Notes: a model not told the origin generated them from the letters alone. Counted from the first letter of the stretch, positions 21,152 through 33,602 are shown. The stretch is 64,000 nucleotides of DNA from Ignatzschineria larvae DSM 13226 (GCF_038500265.1 NZ_CP150637.1:397501-461500), one strand, 5' to 3'. Program-made: numbers and translations.

Positions 21152-23071
21152 ATGCCCGTTATTACTTTGCCTGATGGTAGTAAAAGAGAGTACCAAGGCG
21201 CCGTTACAGGATTTGATATTGTCAATGATATTGGACCCGGTCTTGCAAAGGCTGCTGTAGGAATTGTTGTCGATGGAGAAGATAAGGATCTTAGCTATAC
21301 GATTACAGAAGATGTAGACTTTAAAGTATTAACGGTAAAGGATACGGCAGGATTAGATATCGCAAGACATACGCTTGCAGCCCAAGTTCTAGCGCGTGCA
21401 GTGAAAGAGCTCTATCCTGATGCGAAATTGGCCATAGGTCCGACCATCGAAAATGGATTTTACTATGATGTGGATTTTGTAGAACCGATTACGCCAGAAG
21501 CATTACCGGCGATTGATGCCAAAATGCGGGAAATCCTCAAAGAGAATTTAGAGGTTACTCGTGAGATGTGGCCTCGGGCGAAAGCGATCGAGTATTTCCT
21601 CAATAAAGGGGAAGTTTATAAAGCGGATATTATCGAACGAGCACCGGAAGAGCAGACAGAGATCTCTCTCTATCGTCAAGGGAATAATGGGGAAGATGTC
21701 TTTATGGATCTTTGCCGTGGACCGCATCTTCCAACCACCAATAAAGCCAAACTAGCCTTTGCGCTAACGAATGTTGCGGGTGCTTATTGGCGCGGTGATT
21801 CCAATAATAAGATGTTAACCCGTATTTATGCAGTGGCTTTTGCAACAGAAAAAGAGCTTAAAGAACATCTTGAACGTGTTAAAGAGGCGGAAAAACGGGA
21901 TCATCGTCGTATTGGCCGTGCGCAAAATCTATTCCATCTACAAGAAGAGGCGCCAGGCATGGTGTTTTGGCATCCTAAAGGTTGGGCGATTTGGCAAGCG
22001 GTAGAGCAATATATGCGTCGCCGGCAGAAAGAGGAAGGTTACCAAGAGATTCGCACGCCGCTTGTCATGGATCGTACGCTTTGGGAGCGTTCAGGGCACT
22101 GGGAAAACTATAAAGAGAATATGTTTACCACCTCATCGGAGAATCGGGATTATGCGATTAAACCGATGAACTGCCCATGTCATATTGAAGTATTTAATAA
22201 CGGACTTCACTCTTACCGTGATCTTCCAATGCGTTTGGCAGAGTTTGGTTCATGTCATCGTAACGAGCCATCAGGAGCGCTTCATGGTTTAATGCGCGTT
22301 CGAGGCTTTGTGCAAGATGATGCACACATCTTTTGTCGCGAAGATCAAGTGGTTTCTGAGGTAGAGCGTTTTCATCGTTTTGCAATGAGTGTGTATGATC
22401 ACTTTGGTTTTAATAATGTCAGTGTTAAATTATCACTTCGCCCTGACCAGAGAGCGGGAGATGACCTTATTTGGGATCAGGCGGAATCAGGACTTCGTTC
22501 GGCATTAAGTAGTGCCGGCATTGAGTGGGAAGAGTTACCTGGTGAGGGTGCTTTTTATGGCCCTAAAGTGGAATATCACATCAAAGATGCAATCGGTCGT
22601 TCTTGGCAGGTGGGTACTATTCAGCTTGATTTCGTATTGCCTGAACGTTTGGATGCTGAGTTTGTGGATGAAGATAATACGCGTAAACGTCCTGTAATGT
22701 TACATCGTGCTATTTTAGGTTCATTTGAACGTTTCATCGGAATCTTAATTGAGCATCATGCAGGATCAATGCCGTTATGGCTAGCACCAGAACAAGTCAC
22801 AATTTTAACGATTACGAGTCAGCAAATTGAGTATGCTGAACAACTTGAAAAAAGTTTGAAAGCCCTTAATATAAGAACAAAGCTTGATATTCGTAATGAG
22901 AAGATCGGTTATAAGATTCGTGAGGCAACGATTGCACGGATTCCGTATATTTTAGTGCTTGGAAATCGCGAGATGGGAGAGGGTAAAGTTGCGGTAAGAA
23001 CTCGCGAAGGGGAAGACCTTGGTGCAATGACGCTTGAGGAATTTCTCGAACTTCTGCAAAAATCATTGTAG
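21152..23071 (+). CDS. thrS: Threonyl-tRNA synthetase
   Basis: A 639-residue class II synthetase that charges tRNA-Thr. Domains in order: TGS (residues 1-62), editing domain (about 63-225), catalytic core with zinc ligands in [10 protein letters not shown], motif 2 in SCHRNEPSG and motif 3 in [13 protein letters not shown], then the anticodon-binding domain. The editing motif is unusual: the normal HxxxH is here H73-TLAA-Q78, with one extra residue and glutamine for the second histidine, while the later CRGPH is kept. ATG 21152 is preceded by GAGG at the right distance; GTG 21140 is also in frame. First gene of the translation operon. Confidence 0.95.
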   Translation: MPVITLPDGSKREYQGAVTGFDIVNDIGPGLAKAAVGIVVDGEDKDLSYTITEDVDFKVLTVKDTAGLDIARHTLAAQVLARAVKELYPDAKLAIGPTIENGFYYDVDFVEPITPEALPAIDAKMREILKENLEVTREMWPRAKAIEYFLNKGEVYKADIIERAPEEQTEISLYRQGNNGEDVFMDLCRGPHLPTTNKAKLAFALTNVAGAYWRGDSNNKMLTRIYAVAFATEKELKEHLERVKEAEKRDHRRIGRAQNLFHLQEEAPGMVFWHPKGWAIWQAVEQYMRRRQKEEGYQEIRTPLVMDRTLWERSGHWENYKENMFTTSSENRDYAIKPMNCPCHIEVFNNGLHSYRDLPMRLAEFGSCHRNEPSGALHGLMRVRGFVQDDAHIFCREDQVVSEVERFHRFAMSVYDHFGFNNVSVKLSLRPDQRAGDDLIWDQAESGLRSALSSAGIEWEELPGEGAFYGPKVEYHIKDAIGRSWQVGTIQLDFVLPERLDAEFVDEDNTRKRPVMLHRAILGSFERFIGILIEHHAGSMPLWLAPEQVTILTITSQQIEYAEQLEKSLKALNIRTKLDIRNEKIGYKIREATIARIPYILVLGNREMGEGKVAVRTREGEDLGAMTLEEFLELLQKSL

Positions 23072-23277
23072 AATATTGGACATATAAAACATTAAACGGG
23101 GATTATTCTTAGGAAAATGCCCGTAATTAATCACTTAAATAGTAGGTAACTGATATAATTTATGGGATATTTATAGATTTTTTATAAAAACATTTCTATC
23201 GAATTTTATTCAGAAATGACTATTTAACCTATATTCAAAAGATATTTTAAAGATTCATTAGCATAGGAGATAGTATT

Positions 23278-23808
23278 ATTAGCAATCAATATGAACATCG
23301 AATTAACGATAAAATTTCGGTGAAAGAAGTACGCTTGATTACAGCTGATGGGGAACAAAAAGGAATTGTTCCACTTGATGAAGCGTTAGATTTAGCATAC
23401 AATGATGGGCTTGATTTAGTGGAAATTTCTCCGACTGCCCGTCCGCCTGTATGTCGCATCATGAATTACGGTAAATTCCGTTATGAGCAACAGAAAAAGG
23501 CAGATGAAGCGAAGAAGAAACAGAAGCAGATTCAAGTAAAAGAGATCAAGTTCCGTCCTTCGACGGATCAGGGTGATTATCAGGTAAAACTACGCAACCT
23601 GATACGTTTCCTTACAGATGGTGATAAAGCCAAAGTGACGCTCAGATTTAGAGGGCGTGAAATGGCGCACCAAGATCTAGGTATGGATCTATTACTTCGG
23701 GTTGAGCAAGATTTGAAAGAGTACGGTACTGTTGAACAACGTCCAAAAATGGAAGGACGACAAATGGTCATGGTACTAGCACCGATCAAAACTGCGCCGA
23801 AAGAGTAG
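23278..23808 (+). CDS. infC: Translation initiation factor IF-3 (AUU start)
   Basis: IF-3 binds the 30S subunit and checks start-codon pairing. The frame from the upstream stop (23248) to the first GTG (23320) contains no ATG, GTG or TTG, yet the IF-3-like residues [17 protein letters not shown] are encoded there, matching the family's RINGEIRAQEVRL region. ATT at 23278 (or 23275) lies 5-8 bases after AGGAGA (23265-23270), so the start is AUU, the rare codon through which IF-3 represses itself in E. coli. The protein is then 176 residues (E. coli 180). Conserved core: [21 protein letters not shown]. It is followed by rpmI and rplT. Confidence 0.93.
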   Translation: MSNQYEHRINDKISVKEVRLITADGEQKGIVPLDEALDLAYNDGLDLVEISPTARPPVCRIMNYGKFRYEQQKKADEAKKKQKQIQVKEIKFRPSTDQGDYQVKLRNLIRFLTDGDKAKVTLRFRGREMAHQDLGMDLLLRVEQDLKEYGTVEQRPKMEGRQMVMVLAPIKTAPKE

Positions 23809-23847
23809 TCCGATTTATTAAAATGATAGAAATGCGAGTGGATTAAA

Positions 23848-24045
23848 ATGCCAAAATTAAAAACACATAGCGGCGCAAAAAAGCGTTTCCGCAAATCAGC
23901 AAGTGGTAGTTTCAAACGCCAATGTGCGTTCCGTAGCCATATCCTGACTAAAAAATCAACTAAGCGTAAAAGACATCTTCGTGGGGAGGCTGTGATCTCG
24001 AAAGCAGATCATAAGCAAATCGCACAATTGTTACCACACGCATAA
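23848..24045 (+). CDS. rpmI: Ribosomal protein L35
   Basis: A 65-residue basic protein, the standard length of L35 (bL35), a small component of the 50S subunit. It starts [15 protein letters not shown] and has the typical [16 protein letters not shown]. It lies 39 bases after infC and 24 before rplT, the conserved infC-rpmI-rplT order. In E. coli, L20 represses rpmI and rplT by binding the leader; I did not identify an L20 site here. Confidence 0.98.
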   Translation: MPKLKTHSGAKKRFRKSASGSFKRQCAFRSHILTKKSTKRKRHLRGEAVISKADHKQIAQLLPHA

Positions 24046-24069
24046 GTTATTAATTAGGAGAATTACAAA

Positions 24070-24426
24070 ATGGCAAGAGTTAAACGCGGGACGACGACTA
24101 AAGCGCGTCACAAAAAAATCTTAAAAAAAGCAAAAGGTTATTACGGTGCACGTTCACGTTCAATCCGTACAGCAACCCAAGCGGTTTATAAAGCGGGTCA
24201 ATACGCTTATCGTGACCGTCGTCAACGCAAAAGAGATTTCCGTTCACTATGGATCGTTCGTATCAATGCTGCAGCGCGTGAGTTTGGTCTTTCATACAGC
24301 CGTTTCATCAATGGTCTTAAGAAAGCAGAAATTCAAATTGACCGTAAAGTGCTAGCAGATATGGCTGTTCATGATATTAATGCATTTGGCGCATTAGCAG
24401 AACGGGCTAAATCAGCATTAGCATAA
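24070..24426 (+). CDS. rplT: Ribosomal protein L20
   Basis: A 118-residue basic protein, the usual length of bL20, needed for early 50S assembly. The sequence [21 protein letters not shown] and the stretch [18 protein letters not shown] are diagnostic. AGGAGA precedes the ATG. A terminator-like hairpin follows before pheS. Confidence 0.98.
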   Translation: MARVKRGTTTKARHKKILKKAKGYYGARSRSIRTATQAVYKAGQYAYRDRRQRKRDFRSLWIVRINAAAREFGLSYSRFINGLKKAEIQIDRKVLADMAVHDINAFGALAERAKSALA

Positions 24427-24456
24427 ATCTCTCTTAGTTAATATAAGAGTTTGAAC

Positions 24457-24498
24457 AAAAAGGAAAAGCAGCACTTTGATTGCTCTTTTCCTTTTTTT
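24457..24498 (+). terminator. Terminator-like hairpin between rplT and pheS
   Basis: AAAAAGGAAAAGCA pairs with TGCTCTTTTCCTTTTT (one bulged base) and runs into a seven-base T tract. It ends about 34 bases before pheS. In E. coli pheST is controlled by attenuation through a Phe-rich leader peptide; I looked for such a peptide here and found none, so this may be a partial terminator that sets the pheST level. Confidence 0.8.
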
Positions 24499-24519
24499 AT
24501 TGTAATTACAGATATGTAG

Positions 24520-25545
<1,026 letters not shown>

Positions 25546-25563
25546 TAGGATTGGTACAAAGAT

Positions 25564-27948
25564 ATGAAAATTTCAGTTTCTTGGTTAAAAGAGTGGATTC
25601 AAGAGATTCCTGCAGATCTTGCTAATCGTTTAACGATGGCGGGATTAGAAGTAGAAGGTGTAGAATTAGCAGCACCGGCATTTAGTGGGGTTGTGATTGG
25701 TGAAGTCGTCGCTTTAGAGCAACATCCTGATGCAGATCGCCTTCGGGTGGCACAGGTTAATGTGGGGCAAGATACACCGGTACAGATCGTTTGTGGTGCA
25801 CCGAACGTTGCTGTAGGTATTAAAGTGCCCACTGCATTAGTGGGGGCTGTTTTGCCGGGTGATTTTAAGATTAAAGATGCTAAATTACGGGGTGTTGCTT
25901 CTTCAGGAATGCTCTGTTCAGCAAAAGAGCTGGGATTAAATGAAGATGCTTCAGGGTTAATGATTTTAGATTCATCATTAACTGTAGGTGCTGATTTCCG
26001 CGAAGCCTTAAGTTTAGATGATGAGATCGTTGAGATCGATTTAACGCCGAACCGTGGGGATTGTTTAAGTATTTTAGGTGTAGCAAGAGATTTAGCGGCA
26101 ATGACCGGACAATCTGTTCGCAGCTTTGACGAAGCACCTTTAACGGTAGAGAGCACTTTTAGTAAGCATGTTGTGGTGGATGATCCTGCAGATTGTCCTA
26201 AATATTTAGGTTGTGTGATTGAGAATGTCAACCCTAAAGCCCCCTCACCTTTATGGATGCAAGAGCGCTTACGCCGTTGTGGTATCCGTCCTCATGGTAT
26301 TTTAGTGGATGTCACCAATTATGTACTATTAGAAGTGGGTCAACCGTTACATGCATTTGATATTGCGAAAATTGAAGGAGATCTTCATGTGCGTCGAGCC
26401 CGTCAAGGCGAGGCTTTAACACTCATTAATGAGGATAAAGTGACGCTTCGAGAAGATACCCTTGTGATCGCCGATGAGAAGAAAGTGCTTGCTATGGCAG
26501 GGATTATGGGGGGGGTAGAGAGTGGTTGTGATGATACAACAACGACTATTTTCTTAGAAGCGGCTTGGTTTAACCCGATTACCATTGCAGGGCGCGCGCG
26601 TAATTATGGTTTACATACCGATTCTTCACACCGTTTTGAGCGGGGTGTTGATTTTGCTTTAGCAGAAAAAGCTTTAGCTTATGCGGTAAGTTTAATTCGG
26701 GAATATGCGGGTGGAAAAGCAGGACCTGTGACCCGTATTGTAAGTGAAGAGCAGCTACCCAAGCGACTACCTATAAAGGTAAGATTTTGTAAAATAAATC
26801 AAATAATTGGACAAAAATTTACAAACTGTGATATAAATACACTACTAAGTCGTGTTGGAAATGTGACAGAAGTTCACAATGATTACCTTATCATTGAGCC
26901 ACCTAGTTACCGTTTTGATTTACAAATAGAAGAAGATTTTATTGAAGAAGTCGCGCGGTTAAATGGGTATGATGAAGTTCCTGTCTCGTTTGAGATGCTA
27001 TCACAAGTTGTGATGAATCCTGTGCCTGAATCAAAGGTCAAATTAGCGGATTTCAAACAGATTTTAGTGGATCGTGGTTTTTATGAAGTGATTGAGATGA
27101 GCTTTACAAGTCCTACTTGGCAAGCGATTTTAGATCCGGGTAGAGACACGATTGCACTCAAAAACCCGATCTCTAATGATCTTTCTGTGATGAGAACAAC
27201 GCTATTACCGGGTGTTTTAGGGGCGATGGATCATAACTTGAAACGGCAACAGACACGATTAAGATTTTTTGAGTCAGGCCGTACTTATAATGGGACATTA
27301 GAGAATCCTGTACAGGTATTGCATATTGCCGGTGCTATTTGTGGTACCGCAGCACCTTTACAGTGGGGTGTTGATGCTCGAGTGGCTGACTTTTTTGATT
27401 TGAAGGGGGATGTAGAAGCACTCTTAAAACGGACAGGCAGAAAAGATTTCTGTTTTGTGCCATCAGAGCGTGAGATTTTACATCCAGGACAGAGGGCAGA
27501 TATCAAGTTAGAAAGTGGTGAAACAGTCGGCTATTTAGGAAAATTACATCCATCTGTGGTGAAAGCTTTAGATCTGAATCGAGATATCTTCGTATTTGAA
27601 CTCAATTACGATCTTCTCAGTCAATCTGAAACACCTAAGTTCCAAGCGCTCTCTCGATTCCCTGTGTCAAAACGAGATCTAGCGCTCGTTGTACCAGCGT
27701 CAGTGACGACGCAGCAGATCGTAGATGTAATGCAAGGCAAAACAACGCCTCGTAAATATCTTGTTTCCGTTAACTTATTTGATATCTATGCACCGAAGAA
27801 CCATCAAGATGAAAAGGCCTCAAAAAATATGGCATTTAGTCTTACTTTCCAAAATCGCGAGGAGAACCTCAAAGATGTGGAAATTGATCAGGTAGTAGCG
27901 GAGATATTGAGCGATCTTACGCAATTAGGTGTCACGCTACGACAATAA
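25564..27948 (+). CDS. pheT: Phenylalanyl-tRNA synthetase beta subunit
   Basis: A 794-residue subunit (E. coli 795). The N-terminal tRNA-binding (OB-fold) domain has [13 protein letters not shown], followed by B3/B4 editing, B5, the catalytic-like core and a C-terminal ferredoxin-fold anticodon domain ([13 protein letters not shown]). It forms the alpha2-beta2 enzyme with PheS and proofreads Tyr-tRNA-Phe. A short stretch near 26760-26880 is more AT-rich and richer in ATA codons than its neighbours but stays in frame. The 3' end approaches ihfA, which starts 43 bases later. Confidence 0.97.
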   Translation: MKISVSWLKEWIQEIPADLANRLTMAGLEVEGVELAAPAFSGVVIGEVVALEQHPDADRLRVAQVNVGQDTPVQIVCGAPNVAVGIKVPTALVGAVLPGDFKIKDAKLRGVASSGMLCSAKELGLNEDASGLMILDSSLTVGADFREALSLDDEIVEIDLTPNRGDCLSILGVARDLAAMTGQSVRSFDEAPLTVESTFSKHVVVDDPADCPKYLGCVIENVNPKAPSPLWMQERLRRCGIRPHGILVDVTNYVLLEVGQPLHAFDIAKIEGDLHVRRARQGEALTLINEDKVTLREDTLVIADEKKVLAMAGIMGGVESGCDDTTTTIFLEAAWFNPITIAGRARNYGLHTDSSHRFERGVDFALAEKALAYAVSLIREYAGGKAGPVTRIVSEEQLPKRLPIKVRFCKINQIIGQKFTNCDINTLLSRVGNVTEVHNDYLIIEPPSYRFDLQIEEDFIEEVARLNGYDEVPVSFEMLSQVVMNPVPESKVKLADFKQILVDRGFYEVIEMSFTSPTWQAILDPGRDTIALKNPISNDLSVMRTTLLPGVLGAMDHNLKRQQTRLRFFESGRTYNGTLENPVQVLHIAGAICGTAAPLQWGVDARVADFFDLKGDVEALLKRTGRKDFCFVPSEREILHPGQRADIKLESGETVGYLGKLHPSVVKALDLNRDIFVFELNYDLLSQSETPKFQALSRFPVSKRDLALVVPASVTTQQIVDVMQGKTTPRKYLVSVNLFDIYAPKNHQDEKASKNMAFSLTFQNREENLKDVEIDQVVAEILSDLTQLGVTLRQ

Positions 27949-27991
27949 TTCGATGTTTGATACAAATAAGTTATATGTAAAGGAGTTATAT

Positions 27992-28297
27992 ATGTCTACT
28001 TTAACGAAAGCTGCGATTACGGAAAACCTCTATCACAGCACTAATATCTCTCGGGAAGATACCAAGCAATTTGTAGAAGATTTCTTCGGTGAAATTAGTG
28101 ATGCGTTAGCTTCAGGCCGTGCCGTTAAGCTCTCTGGTTTTGGTAGTTTTGAGTTACGTGATAAATCAGAGCGTCCAGGCAGAAACCCTAAAACAGGGGA
28201 AGAGATTCCAATCAGCGCACGTCGTGTTGTAACATTCCGTATTGGTCAGAATTTACGTTTAAGTATGAATGAATTAAGCCAAAAAGCAGAGCGCTAA
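27992..28297 (+). CDS. ihfA: Integration host factor alpha subunit
   Basis: A 101-residue DNA-bending protein of the HU/IHF family, which pairs with IhfB. The core [21 protein letters not shown] contains the beta-arm with the intercalating proline in [12 protein letters not shown] 27992 is chosen since AAGGAG lies just before it and the protein then aligns with IhfA (MALTKAEMS); the frame is open further upstream to 27929. The pheT-ihfA order is the classical gammaproteobacterial arrangement. Confidence 0.96.
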   Translation: MSTLTKAAITENLYHSTNISREDTKQFVEDFFGEISDALASGRAVKLSGFGSFELRDKSERPGRNPKTGEEIPISARRVVTFRIGQNLRLSMNELSQKAER

Positions 28298-28418
28298 TTA
28301 TTGCGCTTAGGGCCTTGAGATTATGATTCTAAGTTGATGATCTAAGATGATAATTAAATGGCTCACTGTTTGAGGATTGAAAATATAATTCTTTCACAAT
28401 AGACGAAAGTCCGGTCTA

Positions 28419-28456
28419 CTCAGAGATGAGATCTTCTAAAGTTTCTCATCTCTGAG
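28419..28456. other. Strong 13-bp perfect hairpin after ihfA
   Basis: CTCAGAGATGAGA (28419-28431) is the exact reverse complement of TCTCATCTCTGAG (28444-28456), loop 12 bases. There is no T tract on either side, so it is not a simple terminator. It may stabilise the 3' end of the operon transcript or be a protein-binding site. Confidence 0.6.
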
Positions 28457-28464
28457 ATCAATCA

Positions 28465-28496
28465 AAAGCCCTGCAGAATAAAATGCAGGGCTTTTT
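28465..28496 (+). terminator. Terminator of the thrS-ihfA operon
   Basis: AAAGCCCTGCA (28465-28475) pairs with TGCAGGGCTTT (28484-28494), followed by TTGT; the opposite strand also carries T residues, so it may work both ways. It ends the operon 168 bases after ihfA. Confidence 0.85.
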
Positions 28497-28581
28497 GTAT
28501 CTTCGATAGAGATCGGCGTATAATCAAGCACAGTTTTCTTAACATCTATCGTATGAATGTCTATTTTACGAAGATCTATTT

Positions 28582-28751
28582 TATAGTAAGATCGGTTCAA
28601 AAGAAGCTTGTTAAAATGCCGGCGCATCGGCTGATCGAGGCAAGGAAGCTGTTCTATCCGGCATCTTGCAAGTGTTGGTGAGTCAGGTTTTATCTTCTTT
28701 TAAATGCAATAGCTGTTTAAAAGCCATTTTTCTTAAACCAAATTTACTGTA
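28582..28751 (+). repeat. CREE-like MITE, copy D (170 bp, in the murJ leader)
   Basis: The copy has the left end TATAGTAAGATCGGTTCAAA and the right end CAAATTTACTGTA (one change from ACTATA). The ATGCCGG/CCGGCAT stem is intact. It ends 55 bases before the murJ ATG, so the murJ transcript, if started upstream, carries the whole element. An open frame runs through its right half into murJ, but this is accidental. Confidence 0.9.
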
Positions 28752-28806
28752 CAAAGACCATATTTCACAAAGGTCACTTTCATACGGGTCATTATCGGGG
28801 AATTTT

Positions 28807-30366
28807 ATGAAATCATCGCTCTTTCGTTCGCTCTTTACTGTGAGTGGTTTTACCTTTCTCTCGCGGGTAATGGGTCTATTGCGTGATATCGTATTTGCGA
28901 GCTTCTTCGGGGCAACCGCCGCAATGGATGCGTTTAGTGTTGCCTTTAGAATCCCGAATCTCTTTCGTCGATTTTTTGGAGAAGGCGCTTTTAATCAAGC
29001 CTTTGTACCAGTATTTAGTGAATATCGTTTAGAGAGAAGTTTTGATGAACTACGGCGTTTTTTAGCGGAAGTCAGTGGTACGCTTGGCATTATTTTACTC
29101 GCCATTACCGCATTAGGATTATTTTTCTCATCCGAAATGGTTCTTCTCTTTGCCTCAGGGTTTCGAGATAATCCCGAGAAATTCTATCTTACAGAATCGC
29201 TCTTACATTTGATGCTTCCTTATCTCTTTTTTATCTGTATGACCGCAATGTATAGCAGTGTACTCAATGCTATACATCAATTTGCTATTCCCGCCGCAAC
29301 GCCGATTCTGCTTAATCTCTTCCTGATTTCCGGCGCGATGATCAGCAGTCTTTGGGCTGAACCGATTATGGCCCTAGGCTATGCGGTATTTATTGCGGGT
29401 ATTGTGCAGTTATTGACCTTACTTTTTGCCGTTAAAAAGGCGGGGCTTCTCAGTAAGCCGACGATTCGATTCTCATCGCCGGGCGTTAAAAAAGTGATGT
29501 GGCTGATGGTTCCGGCCTTGATTGGCTCTTCAAGTAGTCAGATTAATATTTTGATTAATACTCAATTAGCCTCACGTTTAGAAACAGGAAGCATTACCTG
29601 GCTCTATTACTCAGATCGTTTAGTCGAATTTGCCATTGGTACTTTTGCAGTAGCTTTAGGGACGGTTATTTTGCCGAAACTCTCGGAGTTACATACCCAA
29701 AAAGATTGGGTTAATTTGGGCAAAACGATTGACTGGGGAGTAGAGCTATCGCTCATTATCGGCATCCCGGCAATGTTAGGATTGGTATTCTTGGCAGAGC
29801 CTTTATTAGCGATCCTCTTTATGCGGGGGGAATTTACGGCGACAGATGTCGTAATGGCAAGTAGAAGTCTAATGACTTATGCCTTGAGTATCCCGGCTTT
29901 CTTTATTATTCGCATTTTAGCGCCGGTCTATTTCTCTCGGCAAAATACGAAAACCCCGATGTATTTTAGTCTGATCGCCATTGGCACCAATATCTTACTG
30001 CAACTTATCTTAGTGCGCTATTATCAGCACGCAGGGCTAGCGCTCTCATCCTCGATTGCCGCTTGGGTGAATGCGTTACTACTTGCCGGCGGATTGGTTG
30101 TGATGAAAGTGCACTACTTTAAAGATCTCTTAACTCGTAAAATGCTGGCATTACTTCCGGCAAATGGGCTTCTCATTGTGGCGCTAATGGGCGTTAATCA
30201 TTATCAATCATTCTGGTTTAGTGCCTCTATTTGGCTCAAATTACCGCTGATTATCGGCATTATTCTTCTGATTATTGCACTCTATTTTGCCGTATTACAT
30301 TTTGCAGGCTTTAAACTTGCCCGATTAAAAGGGCCATTAGGCAATATTCAATCAGTGCAAGAATAG
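28807..30366 (+). CDS. murJ: Lipid II flippase MurJ
   Basis: A 519-residue inner-membrane protein of the MOP superfamily with about 14 membrane segments. It moves lipid II across the membrane for peptidoglycan synthesis. The N-terminal part, SRVMGLLRDIVFASFFGATAAMDAF (in two pieces: SRVMGLLRDIVFAS and FFGATAAMDAF), and FRIPNLFRRFFGEGAFNQ are characteristic of MurJ/MviN. The frame is open back to 28666 through the repeat, but ATG 28807 is where family similarity begins. Single gene, followed by convergent rarD. Confidence 0.95.
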   Translation: MKSSLFRSLFTVSGFTFLSRVMGLLRDIVFASFFGATAAMDAFSVAFRIPNLFRRFFGEGAFNQAFVPVFSEYRLERSFDELRRFLAEVSGTLGIILLAITALGLFFSSEMVLLFASGFRDNPEKFYLTESLLHLMLPYLFFICMTAMYSSVLNAIHQFAIPAATPILLNLFLISGAMISSLWAEPIMALGYAVFIAGIVQLLTLLFAVKKAGLLSKPTIRFSSPGVKKVMWLMVPALIGSSSSQINILINTQLASRLETGSITWLYYSDRLVEFAIGTFAVALGTVILPKLSELHTQKDWVNLGKTIDWGVELSLIIGIPAMLGLVFLAEPLLAILFMRGEFTATDVVMASRSLMTYALSIPAFFIIRILAPVYFSRQNTKTPMYFSLIAIGTNILLQLILVRYYQHAGLALSSSIAAWVNALLLAGGLVVMKVHYFKDLLTRKMLALLPANGLLIVALMGVNHYQSFWFSASIWLKLPLIIGIILLIIALYFAVLHFAGFKLARLKGPLGNIQSVQE

Positions 30367-30417
30367 AGTGTCGTGAGCGTAAGGTGCTTGATAAGAAGCT
30401 TGCAAATTATTTTAAAA

Positions 30418-31341
30418 TCATTTTACGATTTTGACCTCTCTTTTATGGCGCTGAAAGCGGTAGATCTCACTACCGATATAGAGTGATACTGCGCCCCAAA
30501 CAATAGCAAAACCGATAAATCTTGAGAGTGAGAACGCTTCTTCAAAGATCCAAATGCCGGAGATAAATTGTAGGGTCGGAGAGGCATATTGCAAAATTCC
30601 AACAATGGAGAGGGGAATATATTTTGCGCCTTTAGCAAAGAGGAGTAGTGGGATTGTCGTCGCCGCACCGGAGAAGATTAAGATAAAGAGCGGTAGATTC
30701 TCTAACTCTAAAAATACAAGCGCGTTTTGCTGATACATCATTGTCAGATAGATGATTGTGAAAGGACTCATAAAGAGTGTTTCAAGGAAAAGCCCCGGCA
30801 AGGGTGGAAGTGAGGCGATCTTTTTAATTGCACCATAAAAGGCAAAAGAGAACGCAAGTAAAAGGGCGATAAAGGGGAATGTTCCGCCTAAAATGGCCAG
30901 CCATAAAACACCAAGTCCGGCGATAGCAATGGCGATATATTGCATTGAGGTGAACGTCTCTTTAAAGAGTAATCGTCCTAAGAAGATACTGACTAATGGA
31001 TTGATATAGTAGCCTAAACTTGCTTCAAGCACCTGTTTACTACTAATGGCATAGAGATAGATAGACCAATTGAGAAAGAGGAAAAATGAGGATCCGATAA
31101 AGGTAAGTAGAATTTTACGATTGCGAAAAGCATCCGCAAGCAGTAAGCGATCTTCTTTACGAAAAAGCAGTAAAATGACGATGAAGAGCAGTGCCCACCC
31201 AATACGCTGTGCCATTAATTGAAGCGGGTCAAGCCCTGCTAAGGGGAACCAATAGATCGGAAAAAATCCCCAAATAATGTAGCAAGTAAGGGTAAGGAGA
31301 ATTCCTTTTTTGTAGTCTTGTGGCGATAGGTTAGCGTTCAT
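30418..31341 (-). CDS. rarD: EamA-family transporter, RarD type
   Basis: A 307-residue protein with ten predicted membrane segments formed by two EamA halves (E. coli RarD 296). RarD-like segments are GILLTLTCYIIWGFFPIYW near the N terminus, LNWSIYLYAI and GYYINPLVSIFLGRLLF. The transported compound is not known; the E. coli gene was named for chloramphenicol resistance. ATG 31341 is chosen as family similarity begins there, though a longer frame exists to 31455. It is convergent with murJ, with only 51 bases between the stops. Confidence 0.88.
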   Translation of the reverse strand: MNANLSPQDYKKGILLTLTCYIIWGFFPIYWFPLAGLDPLQLMAQRIGWALLFIVILLLFRKEDRLLLADAFRNRKILLTFIGSSFFLFLNWSIYLYAISSKQVLEASLGYYINPLVSIFLGRLLFKETFTSMQYIAIAIAGLGVLWLAILGGTFPFIALLLAFSFAFYGAIKKIASLPPLPGLFLETLFMSPFTIIYLTMMYQQNALVFLELENLPLFILIFSGAATTIPLLLFAKGAKYIPLSIVGILQYASPTLQFISGIWIFEEAFSLSRFIGFAIVWGAVSLYIGSEIYRFQRHKREVKIVK

Positions 31342-32595
<1,254 letters not shown>

Positions 32596-32814
32596 GTTTA
32601 ACTATAGTAGATAAGGGAAGAGGCTAGAGGTATAGGGGATATATAGGAGATATTATTATATAAATGCAAGAAAATATATTTATGTATATTTATATCTGTT
32701 TATAATTATTTATAACTAATATTTTAATGCTATACTATCAATGATGACTTGGAAATCAGAATAACGTATCTTTAAGCTTTTGAGATACGAATGAGTATTC
32801 CAAATCCGAATAGG

Positions 32815-32845
32815 AAACGATCCTGTCATCAGGGTCGTTTTTTTT
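32815..32845 (+). terminator. Terminator upstream of the unknown membrane protein pair
   Basis: AAACGATCCTG (32815-32825) pairs with CAGGGTCGTTT (32830-32840; one G-T pair) around TCAT and is followed by five T. It ends 24 bases before the next start codon, so it is either the kdsA terminator or an attenuator for 32870. A second hairpin CGTATCT...AGATACG lies at 32765-32790. Confidence 0.85.
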
Positions 32846-32869
32846 GATTGTCTAAAAAGAGGCGTAAAA

Positions 32870-33544
32870 ATGGAAGAGAAAGTCTATACTATTTCTAGTA
32901 AAGCCAAAACGAATTTGATCCTAATGATTGTGTTTGCAGTCGTGGCCATTGTTGTGATTGAGCAATTATTAGTAGGGCGTGTGCCGGTACTGCTCTTTAT
33001 TCTACTTGGTATCTTTTTCTATATCACTTCAGTATCAACGGCCACTTTAAAGCGTGATCGCTTAGTAGTGAAACCAATACTCGGCCGGGCTCGGGAATTT
33101 ACCTTTCACGATGGCACTTTTGCGATTGATAAACAGCAGGGTATTTCGGCAATGGTGATGCTCTTTAAGAAAGAAGCAGAATGCCTTACCTATAGCCCGA
33201 TTGGTCAAGATCCGGTAATGGCAATGAATGGGTTATATGATATTGCCGTTATTGAATCGATCTACAATGATATTAAAGCTCGTCAAGATGAAATAGGACG
33301 AGAGATCGAAGCAGAAGCTGATTCAGAGTCAAAATCCGTACCGGATAATGAAACAGCGTTACCCAATAGTACTGAAAAGGGCCATATTGAAAATAGTGAT
33401 ATTGAAGAAGATGCGGTTGGTGATGCTAGCGAGAAAGAAACGGCGCAGGTAGCAGATTCTACGGAAGAGAAAGAGGCCGATCATTCCCATCCTATCGACA
33501 ATAATGCGACACAGGATGCATCGGATCAGTCGCGTCGTTCATAA
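32870..33544 (+). CDS. Membrane protein of unknown function, paralog 1
   Basis: A 224-residue protein that I do not recognise. Two adjacent membrane segments (about residues 14-36 and 38-59) are followed by a domain of about 80 residues, predicted to be strand-rich (VVKPILGRAREFTFHDGTFAIDK in part), and a charged, low-complexity tail from residue 145 to the end rich in Glu, Asp and Ser. Helix-pair plus small domain resembles bacterial PH-like proteins, but I cannot claim that family. The next gene is clearly a paralog. AGAGGCG precedes the ATG. Function cannot be inferred from neighbours (kdsA upstream, peptidase downstream). Confidence 0.8.
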   Translation: MEEKVYTISSKAKTNLILMIVFAVVAIVVIEQLLVGRVPVLLFILLGIFFYITSVSTATLKRDRLVVKPILGRAREFTFHDGTFAIDKQQGISAMVMLFKKEAECLTYSPIGQDPVMAMNGLYDIAVIESIYNDIKARQDEIGREIEAEADSESKSVPDNETALPNSTEKGHIENSDIEEDAVGDASEKETAQVADSTEEKEADHSHPIDNNATQDASDQSRRS

Positions 33545-33565
33545 TAATACAGTAAAAAATATAGG

Positions 33566-33589
33566 CCGATCTTAAACAGGATCGCTTTT
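33566..33589 (+). other. Short hairpin between the two paralogs
   Basis: CGATCTT (33567-33573) can pair with AGGATCG (33578-33584), followed by CTTTT. It resembles the stronger hairpin at 32815 (ACGATCCTG...CAGGGTCGT) in sequence and position relative to the start codon, so the leader appears to have been duplicated with the gene. It may lower read-through into the second gene. Confidence 0.55.
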
Positions 33590-33602
33590 GGCTGGAGATC
33601 AA

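Noticed and set aside
28666-28806. Longer N terminus for MurJ
   Set aside because: The added residues come from the MITE copy and do not match MurJ.
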